NCBI GenBank assembly: GCA_041665525.1
Contig: JBAYIS010000002.1
Coordinates: 211,595-275,594 of the forward strand
Source: UBA8401 sp041665525
GTDB lineage: Bacteria > Bacteroidota > Ignavibacteria > UBA10030 > UBA8401
Length of the DNA: 64,000 nucleotides
Direction of reading: 5' to 3'
Part shown: positions 58,717 through 64,000 of the stretch, piece after piece
Layout: the number at the start of each line of letters is the position of its first letter
How positions within the stretch are numbered: position 1 is the first letter of the stretch
Program-made: the position numbers and the translations under genes
The notes under the pieces: generated by a model
What the model saw: the letters and a program-made list of their open reading frames with translations, nothing else
Told to the model about the DNA's origin: nothing
Database searches by the model: none

Positions 58717-58874
58717 CTTTTCTTGACGGGGCAAGAAAAGAAGCAAAAGAACCCCTTGCGAAATTTAACGCGCGCGATGAATCCCGTTCGCTCTTGCCCG
58801 TTGATGGCAATAAGCGCCATCAAAAGTCCCGTCATTCATCGCTTTCCAATCCCTGCAATCCTCCTAAATTTCGC
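58717..58874. repeat. Multi-arm inverted repeat element
   Basis: A perfect hairpin CTTTTCTTG-ACGGGG-CAAGAAAAG (58717-58740) precedes a three-level nested palindrome: GCGAAATTT/AAATTTCGC (58758, 58866), GCGATGAAT/ATTCATCGC (58774, 58834) and TTGATGGC/GCCATCAA (58801, 58816). It fills much of the 58595-59003 gap. An open frame crosses it, but it has no gene-like features. It could be a structured RNA or a mobile palindrome. Confidence 0.6.
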
Positions 58875-59003
58875 CCCCGCCCGCAATAATCCGGCAAACT
58901 CATTGGTAATTTTGGTGGGCTATTTTTGCAACGCTGGCTTTAACCAATAATATTATATACTGACGTAGTTTGTTTTGGACAGCAATCATATTTGTTTTAA
59001 TAA

Positions 59004-59381
59004 TTATACAACAGCAGAAACTTTTTGGCGCATAATCTGTGCAATAGTTGCCGCACGGGCTTTTGCCTCTTCCGCTTTCAATCCCGAAAAATGTTCATCA
59101 ACACTCTCTTGAAACAGCCGCAGCCAGACGCGGAAGTGTTCTTCAGTGAGCATATACTGTTTGCTCAATGCGATGTGTTTTACCATCGGATTGCCAATAT
59201 ACGTTGCATCGTCCAACAAAATGCTCCCCCAAAATGAGTACATCACCGGCAGATGGTGATCCCAGTCCACTTTTGCAATATCATTAAAAATGTGACCAAT
59301 GGTGGAATCCTCGATCACTTTATCATAAAAGGAATCCACCAATAGTATAATATCATTGCGATGTTCAATGTCTTTATTCAT
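59004..59381 (-). CDS. Group III truncated haemoglobin
   Basis: The 125-residue globin has the group III pattern: IILLVDSFYDKVIEDSTIGHIF at the N-terminus, a VDWDHHLPVMYSFWGSILL B/E-helix region, and the proximal histidine in NPMVKHIALS. Group III truncated globins bind oxygen and NO. Being next to the NO reductase and RIC genes, it is probably involved in NO scavenging or reduction. A large palindromic element separates it from the qNOR gene. Confidence 0.92.
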   Translation of the reverse strand: MNKDIEHRNDIILLVDSFYDKVIEDSTIGHIFNDIAKVDWDHHLPVMYSFWGSILLDDATYIGNPMVKHIALSKQYMLTEEHFRVWLRLFQESVDEHFSGLKAEEAKARAATIAQIMRQKVSAVV

Positions 59382-59405
59382 TTTTTAAAAGATCTCTGAA
59401 ATACT

Positions 59406-59569
59406 AGAGCCCATCTCAAAAACAAAAATATCGTTGTCATTGCCCCAAAGGGGTCACTTCGTGACGAGCTGTTTTTTGGCGAAGCAATCTGGAAACTAAG
59501 GAAAGATTGCTTCGTCGTCCTATAAAACAGGACTCCTCGCAATGACAAACCATTTTTGAGATACGCTCT
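59406..59569. repeat. Nested palindromic element of the GTCATTGCGAG family (copy B)
   Basis: Outer arms AGAGCccATCTCAAAAA and TTTTTGAGATacGCTCT match at 15 of 17 positions. Middle words GTCATTGC ... CGAAGCAATCT and AGATTGCTTCG...GCAATGAC are as in copy A (56833-56969). The inner parts differ: CCCAAAGGGG, GTCACTTCGTGAC on the left and GTCCTATAAAACAGGAC on the right. Confidence 0.75.
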
Positions 59570-59580
59570 ATTTATTCATA

Positions 59581-59632
59581 GTCATTTCGAGTCCCGCCAT
59601 AAAGTGTAATCAAAAGCGGGATGAGAAATGAC
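59581..59632. repeat. Palindrome GTCATTTCGAGTCCCGC...GCGGGATGAGAAATGAC
   Basis: A related shorter element 12 bases after copy B: the arms GTCATTTC-GAG-TCCCGC and GCGGGAT-GAG-AAATGAC pair almost fully. Together with copy B it accounts for most of the 59382-59722 gap, which holds no gene. Confidence 0.6.
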
Positions 59633-59722
59633 ATTGATCATACATTTTTGAAACATCTTCAAATATTTGTACCCATATCAAGTCGGAAGAAATCGTTCGA
59701 TTTCTTCCGGCAATCCATCGAA

Positions 59723-61936
59723 CTATTTTTTAAATCCTTTCAGCGTAATCTGTCCGATAAACAGCACCAGCGCAACGATTCCTGCTGCAAAGATCGTGTC
59801 GCCGAACGCACGCATCCAGCGGAGTGTGGTCATCAAATCTGTCTGCAAAAATTCAGCGCTGCGGGCATACCAATATCCGTATTCCACCGACGCCCAGGTT
59901 TGCATCAGTCCCACCGGAAGCAAACTCAGCGTCACCATTGCCATCAGGCCGATGTTCATCGCCCAGAAAGAGAACCGGATTGTTTTGTTATCCCAGTTTA
60001 GCGAAGGATTCATTGCACGGAGACAGAAGAGCAACAATCCGATTCCTAACATTCCATACACACCGAATAGTGCCGCATGACCGTGGACCGGTGTCGTGTT
60101 CAATCCCTGCATATAGTATAATGCAACAGGCGGATTGATCATAAAACCGAACAACCCTGCGCCGACCAGGTTCCAGAAAGCGACTGCGACAAAGAAATAG
60201 ATAGGCCATTTGTAATTCTGAACCCACTCTTTTGCGCGTGACAGTTTAATATTTTCCCATGCTTCGTACCCTACGAAGACCAGCGGAACTACTTCCAGAG
60301 CACTAAAGACAGAACCGAGTGCCAGTACGATTGTGGGAGTCCCGGAAAAATAGAGATGATGAAGCGTGCCGATAATGCCGCCGGAAAGGAAGATTGTTGC
60401 GGAAAGGACGGTTGATTCTCCCGCAGTCTTCAGACTGATTAATTTTAGTCGTGCGAACAGGAATGCGATCACCACAGTGGCAAACACTTCAAAGAATCCT
60501 TCCACCCACAGATGAACCACCCACCAGCGCCAGTATTCGGCAACGGCAAGATTCGTATGATGTCCCACCATTAATGCGGCACCGTAGAACGATGCGATTG
60601 CTCCGCTGGAGATCAAAAAGAGTGTTAAGATCGGTTTTTGTTCATCTTTTCTCTGTAGTGCAGGACGAATTGACCGATACATCAGGACAAACCAGAGGAC
60701 CAAGCCGATAAGCAAGGCAATCTGAAAAAACTTTCCAAGATCGATATATTCGTAACCGCTGTGTCCGAAGTAAAACAACAGGCTGTCCGGAAGAAAGTGC
60801 ATGATGCTCAACCATTCACCGGCCATGGAACCGAGTACCACAACCAGCAGAGCGCCGAACAACACATTCACACCCAATCGTTGAAATTTCGGTTCAACAC
60901 CACTCACGGCCGGTCCAATAAACAAGCCTGCCGCCAGCCACGCCGTTGCTATCCAGAAGATTCCCAATTGTGTGTGCCATGTTCGCGCAACTGAGTATGG
61001 AAGAAAATCTGCCAGCGGGATGCCGTAGAATCCATCCCCTTCAACCCCATAATGCGCTGCAATTATACCCATCCCCATTTGAAGCAGGAGCAATCCGAGC
61101 ACAGTCCAAAAATATTTCAGCGTTGCACGCTGCGACGGTGTGGATATCGCATTCAGCAGCGGATCAGACGCAGGAACGTCACCCAGCATGCCTTCATCTT
61201 TTCTCGAAGCATAGAACCAGGCCATGCCTCCGATACCTGCCAGCAGTACAATAATACTTACACCGGTCCAGACTACAGCATCTCCCGTTGGTCTGTTGCC
61301 GATTAATTCTTCGTGCGGCCAATTGCTGGTGTAGGTAATGTTGTCATCGGGACGATTCGTCGATGCCGCCCAGGATGACCAGAAAATGAACGCAGCAAAT
61401 TGACGCAGTTTCACCGGATCGGAAATTGTGTTCTTTTGAACGGCATATTCTTCCTTGCCATTCGTGAAAACGTCGGAGTAATATTTCAGATTAGCGGCAA
61501 ACGCTCTGGCGCGCACCGGATCGACAGTGATCTGCTTCGTCTCCGGATCGTACGTGTTGTTCCGCATCATCGTTTCTAGGCGGGATAGCAATTGTGCCTG
61601 TTGCTCGGCGTTCAACTCATCGTATGATTTTCCAAATGATGTGGGAGACCAGTCATTCAAAATGAACACCAGTTCACGATGCAGCCAGTCGGCTGTCCAA
61701 TCCGGTGCAACATAACTTCCATGTCCCCATATGGATCCGACTTCCATTCCTCCCATCGCCTGCCACACGTTTTGTCCGGCGGCAATATTCCCTGCAGGGA
61801 TAACCACTGTTCCATCTGTTGAGACGACTTGTTCTGCAATCGGCGGAGCTTGTTGATAAATGCGTACGCCGATCCAACCCAAAACAAGAAATGAAAGAAC
61901 AATAACGGCGCTGAATCCTAACCAATATTTTTTCAT
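59723..61936 (-). CDS. norZ: Quinol-dependent nitric oxide reductase (qNOR)
   Basis: The 737-residue single-subunit enzyme reduces NO to nitrous oxide with electrons from quinol. The N-terminal extension (helix 1, then a periplasmic domain with GGMEVGSIWGHGSYVAPDW) replaces the NorC subunit. Twelve core helices follow with the metal-binding histidines in WWVVHLWVEGFFEVF, HHLYFSGTP and PVHGHAALFGVYG. It lies 17 bases after the RIC gene, so they are co-transcribed. It acts in NO detoxification or as a respiratory branch. Confidence 0.95.
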   Translation of the reverse strand: MKKYWLGFSAVIVLSFLVLGWIGVRIYQQAPPIAEQVVSTDGTVVIPAGNIAAGQNVWQAMGGMEVGSIWGHGSYVAPDWTADWLHRELVFILNDWSPTSFGKSYDELNAEQQAQLLSRLETMMRNNTYDPETKQITVDPVRARAFAANLKYYSDVFTNGKEEYAVQKNTISDPVKLRQFAAFIFWSSWAASTNRPDDNITYTSNWPHEELIGNRPTGDAVVWTGVSIIVLLAGIGGMAWFYASRKDEGMLGDVPASDPLLNAISTPSQRATLKYFWTVLGLLLLQMGMGIIAAHYGVEGDGFYGIPLADFLPYSVARTWHTQLGIFWIATAWLAAGLFIGPAVSGVEPKFQRLGVNVLFGALLVVVLGSMAGEWLSIMHFLPDSLLFYFGHSGYEYIDLGKFFQIALLIGLVLWFVLMYRSIRPALQRKDEQKPILTLFLISSGAIASFYGAALMVGHHTNLAVAEYWRWWVVHLWVEGFFEVFATVVIAFLFARLKLISLKTAGESTVLSATIFLSGGIIGTLHHLYFSGTPTIVLALGSVFSALEVVPLVFVGYEAWENIKLSRAKEWVQNYKWPIYFFVAVAFWNLVGAGLFGFMINPPVALYYMQGLNTTPVHGHAALFGVYGMLGIGLLLFCLRAMNPSLNWDNKTIRFSFWAMNIGLMAMVTLSLLPVGLMQTWASVEYGYWYARSAEFLQTDLMTTLRWMRAFGDTIFAAGIVALVLFIGQITLKGFKK

Positions 61937-61952
61937 TGAAGATCCTTTGAAA

Positions 61953-62690
61953 TTAGTTTTTTGAAATCATTTCTTGTTCCAGTGCAATCGCTTTCGGAAA
62001 CAGAATGTTGTTTTCCAAATGTACATGTTCATGGAGATCGCGTTCAAAATCCTGCAGTTCCTGATACGTAATACGATAGGTTGTGCATCCGTCTGCCGGG
62101 ACGGTGTAACCGTTGCTCAGAGATCGTATGCTGTACATTTCATCGCCGGCATTTTGATGTTCGGCTTCCATCATCCGGATTGGATTTTGTACACTTCCGA
62201 ACGGCGAGTGAACGGCAGATCCATTTTGTTTCTTCGTTGCAAATAATGTTTTAATAAACGGAAAGAGCATTTGCTCTTCTTTTTTCATGTGCTGCTGCAA
62301 TTCCAACGCGACTGTTTCGAAATGCTCTGCGATGCTCAATAGTTCGGGATGATTGGCTCCGTGCACAGCGGCAATCTTTCGTGTGTGCATATAGAGCACA
62401 GGAATCATCTTTGCAACAAACGCATGATGGTTCTTCACAATGTAGTCGCATAAAGCATCGGGTTCCCATTCCGTAAATGAAACGGCCTGCGGGTCAATTT
62501 TCTCTTCTACGCTTAAGAGGTCATGCAAGACGGTTGCTGGATCGATCTCTTTTTCCTTACATGCTTCGTCGATAGTTTTCCCGCCGCGACAGCAGAAGTC
62601 CAGTGAGTATTTTTCGAAGACCGCCGCCGTCTTAAAATTGTCGGTGACAATCTCTTTGAGTGATTTCATTTGTATCGTTGAATTGATCAT
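61953..62690 (-). CDS. Iron-sulfur cluster repair di-iron protein (RIC/ScdA/YtfE)
   Basis: The 245-residue protein has the ScdA N-terminal domain (about 8-65, NFKTAAVFEKYSLDFCCRGGKTIDEACKE) and a hemerythrin-like di-iron domain (about 80-235) with histidines and glutamates in IVKNHHAFVAKMIP, HMKKEEQMLFPFI, EAEHQNAGDEMY and HEHVHLENNILFPKA. It repairs iron-sulfur clusters after NO or oxidative damage. It is the first gene of the RIC-qNOR operon, with a palindromic operator about 67 bases upstream. Confidence 0.95.
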   Translation of the reverse strand: MINSTIQMKSLKEIVTDNFKTAAVFEKYSLDFCCRGGKTIDEACKEKEIDPATVLHDLLSVEEKIDPQAVSFTEWEPDALCDYIVKNHHAFVAKMIPVLYMHTRKIAAVHGANHPELLSIAEHFETVALELQQHMKKEEQMLFPFIKTLFATKKQNGSAVHSPFGSVQNPIRMMEAEHQNAGDEMYSIRSLSNGYTVPADGCTTYRITYQELQDFERDLHEHVHLENNILFPKAIALEQEMISKN

Positions 62691-62728
62691 AGGTTCTCCC
62701 GGATAAAATTGTCTGATTTAACGGTGTC

Positions 62729-62774
62729 AATATAGTCCGAAAACCATATAGGGAGTTTATGATGTATATCATAA
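62729..62774 (-). promoter_or_regulatory. FNR/DNR-type operator and -10 box of the RIC-qNOR operon
   Basis: TTATGAT-GTAT-ATCATAA (62757-62774) is a perfect 18-base palindrome containing the TGAT-N4-ATCA core of Crp/Fnr-family sites. On the minus strand a TATATT -10 box lies at 62734 to 62729, so the site centre is about 42-44 bases before the predicted start, the class II activation position. The Crp/Fnr gene directly upstream is the likely regulator. Confidence 0.7.
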
Positions 62775-62817
62775 CGGAGAAAATTTCTTCAGGTGCCGTT
62801 TCGGTGCGGCGGGGAAT

Positions 62818-63429
62818 TCACTTCTCGTTCTGGGACCAGACGATTTTTCCATCGTTGTCGATCTTCAGCTGCCGCTTATGTTCCAGTGATTTAATGGAAC
62901 GGATGACGGTTTCGACACGCAATCCTGTCATATCCGCCAATTGCTGGCGTGTAAAGGAGAGAATAACCTGCTTTTGAGTGCGCAAATGTTCGTGGTCAAC
63001 AAGATGGCGAATCAACGTAAGCAGCCGGTGTTCAGCCTCTTCTATGGCAAGTTCCGACAGCATGGTGGATTTATAAACCAATCTTGTTCCCAGAGTTTTT
63101 GTAATTTCAAGATGGATCGGGAAATTGTCCTTCAATAACTGAAGAAAATCGTTATATCCAATCTTCCACACTTCGCTTTTTTCCGTTGCTGCGGCAGACG
63201 CGGGATACGGGCCTTTGGAAAAGAATGGCGGCTCTCCAAAGCTTTGTCCCGCAGTGAAATATCCCTGAACGAATTCTCTGCCGTCCTCGCTGTAGTTGGA
63301 CATTTTGATCTTGCCCGTTTTCACGATGTAAAAAGATGTGGCAGAATCTCCCTGCTGGAAAAGCACGTCGCCTTTGTTCAGGGAAACGACTGTTGCATGG
63401 TATTGTGTGAGAAGTGCTTCGTTGATCAT
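62818..63429 (-). CDS. Crp/Fnr-family regulator, probable NO sensor (DNR/NssR-like)
   Basis: The 203-residue protein has a sensory beta-barrel (about 20-110, LNKGDVLFQQGDSATSFYIVKTGKIKM), a long dimer helix and a helix-turn-helix (about 160-195, LSFTRQQLADMTGLRVETVIRSIKSLE). The E-T-V-x-R recognition helix fits sites with a TGA half. No Fe-S cysteines are present at the N-terminus. Its position directly upstream of the RIC and qNOR genes, with a fitting palindrome in between, suggests a haem- or NO-responsive activator. ATG 63429 (MINEALLTQY) is preferred over a GTG-type extension of 38 residues. Confidence 0.88.
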   Translation of the reverse strand: MINEALLTQYHATVVSLNKGDVLFQQGDSATSFYIVKTGKIKMSNYSEDGREFVQGYFTAGQSFGEPPFFSKGPYPASAAATEKSEVWKIGYNDFLQLLKDNFPIHLEITKTLGTRLVYKSTMLSELAIEEAEHRLLTLIRHLVDHEHLRTQKQVILSFTRQQLADMTGLRVETVIRSIKSLEHKRQLKIDNDGKIVWSQNEK

Positions 63430-63526
63430 GATGCAAAATAACAGGAATCGGTCAATATCCCAAGAAGAGTCGTCCCGTACGATGCAAACGACCGCAAATT
63501 CCGTATAACGACCATAGAGTTTTTCA

Positions 63527-63557
63527 TTGACTTGTGCGCACAATTTTTGTATTTTTG
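63527..63557 (+). promoter_or_regulatory. Bacteroidota-type promoter of rplU
   Basis: TTG (63527-63529) and TATTTTTG (63550-63557, TAnnTTTG) are 20 bases apart, the same spacing as at 1441-1471. The rplU ATG follows about 45 bases after the predicted start. Confidence 0.55.
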
Positions 63558-63610
63558 TAGTCCAAAATTGAAATACAGAGTCATAGGAATAAACGGAAGG
63601 AAGAGATACA

Positions 63611-63919
63611 ATGTACGCAGTAGTGGAAATAGCAGGACAGCAATACAGAGTGAATCCGTCGGAAAAGCTCTACGTGTCGAAACTCGAGAATGATATCGAC
63701 AGCGTCGTGACGTTCGATAAAGTGTTGCTTCGTGCGGACGAAAAAAATGTCACGGTCGGCAATCCGGTCGTGAAAGGCGCTTCAGTGGTCGCAAAGATCC
63801 TGGCACACAGCAAGGACGATAAAGTGATCGTGTTCAAGAAGAAACGCCGCAAAGGGTATCGCGTGAAACGCGGACACCGTCAGCAATACACACAGATCGA
63901 AATCACGTCAATCAATTAA
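63611..63919 (+). CDS. rplU: 50S ribosomal protein L21
   Basis: The 102-residue protein is L21: MYAVVEIAGQQYRVNPSEKLYV at the start, DKVLLRADEKNVTVGNP in the middle and FKKKRRKGYRVKRGHRQQYTQIEI at the end. It binds 23S rRNA in the large subunit. GGAAGGAAG is the ribosome site. It is followed by rpmA after 26 bases, the conserved order. Confidence 0.97.
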   Translation: MYAVVEIAGQQYRVNPSEKLYVSKLENDIDSVVTFDKVLLRADEKNVTVGNPVVKGASVVAKILAHSKDDKVIVFKKKRRKGYRVKRGHRQQYTQIEITSIN

Positions 63920-63945
63920 GTTTACGTTTTAGAGGAGTTTGAACC

Positions 63946-64000
63946 ATGGCACATAAAAAAGGGGCCGGTAGTACTAAGAACGGACGCGACAGTAATGCCC
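63946..64000 (+). CDS. rpmA: 50S ribosomal protein L27, 5' part only
   Basis: The first 18 codons read MAHKKGAGSTKNGRDSNA, the L27 N-terminus that reaches toward the peptidyl transferase centre. There is no extra N-terminal cleaved leader of the Firmicutes type. AGAGGAG precedes the ATG. The gene runs off the right edge. Confidence 0.96.
   Translation, partial: MAHKKGAGSTKNGRDSNA

Noticed and set aside
58723..58950. Open frame of 75 codons in the gap after the sulfur genes
   Set aside because: It crosses a multi-arm palindrome (58717-58874), which explains the sequence better than coding does.

Overview
The window looks like an ordinary chromosomal segment of a Gram-negative bacterium of the Bacteroidota/Ignavibacteriota type, probably from the Ignavibacteria/Kryptonia side. 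Three proteins carry the PNPF-type C-terminal domain that type IX secretion lineages use (S8 protease at 31517-33550, secreted protein at 20650-21525, and a lipoprotein-anchored version at 4918-5298). There are many lipoproteins and beta-barrel proteins. At least two promoters fit the TTG-N20-TAnnTTTG pattern typical of Bacteroidota, next to some sigma-70-like ones. The lineage is inferred from protein style, since no rRNA is present. No tRNA, rRNA, CRISPR array, transposase or phage gene was seen.

Layout. 1-6073: start of an AtpZ-like gene, bactofilin plus M23 peptidase, a glycosyltransferase, a class V aminotransferase with an alpha/beta hydrolase, a small lipoprotein and a beta-barrel. 6083-11674 (all minus strand): the accessory block of greatest interest. 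It holds a TlpA-like thiol protein, a membrane-anchored C39 peptidase, an 89-residue four-cysteine peptide with both a Sec-like signal and a double-glycine leader, an unknown secreted protein, a membrane protein, a MauE/DoxX-like redox protein and a DUF5686 outer-membrane protein. 11972-17751: housekeeping (RlmD, dGTPase, EamA transporter, ABC-F ATPase). 18294-29343: mixed metabolic and small unknown genes. 29362-41382: VWA protein, S8 protease, DEAD-box helicase, RND efflux pair, GH13 hydrolase. 41466-47361: membrane proteins and the cell-elongation operon mreD-mrdA-rodA. 47500-53052: TPR histidine kinase, MBL hydrolase, two AT-rich secreted proteins. 53428-58594: ECF-type sigma/anti-sigma pair followed by a sulfane-sulfur handling set (thioredoxin, FmdB zinc ribbon, two rhodaneses, DUF6132, OsmC, DUF302, MBL-rhodanese fusion). 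59004-63429: nitric-oxide defence set (truncated globin, qNOR, RIC/ScdA, Crp/Fnr regulator with a palindromic operator). 63611-64000: rplU and the start of rpmA.

How genes may work together. The 8.4-11.7 kb block can be read as a peptide export and maturation system: Sec carries the precursor across the inner membrane, the periplasm-facing C39 protease cuts after Gly-Gly, and the TlpA-like and MauE-like proteins set the disulfide state of the four-Cys core. This is inference; the motifs are directly visible. The 54-63 kb region pairs persulfide detoxification with NO reduction and repair of iron centres, and the FNR-type palindrome sits at about -42 to -44 relative to the predicted start of the RIC-qNOR transcript.

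Intergenic DNA is rich in dispersed palindromes. These include nested 'GTCATTGCGAG...CGAAGCAATCT' elements, 'GGACACCT/AGGTGTCC' hairpins and degenerate oligonucleotide repeats, one of which is translated in frame inside the ABC-F gene.
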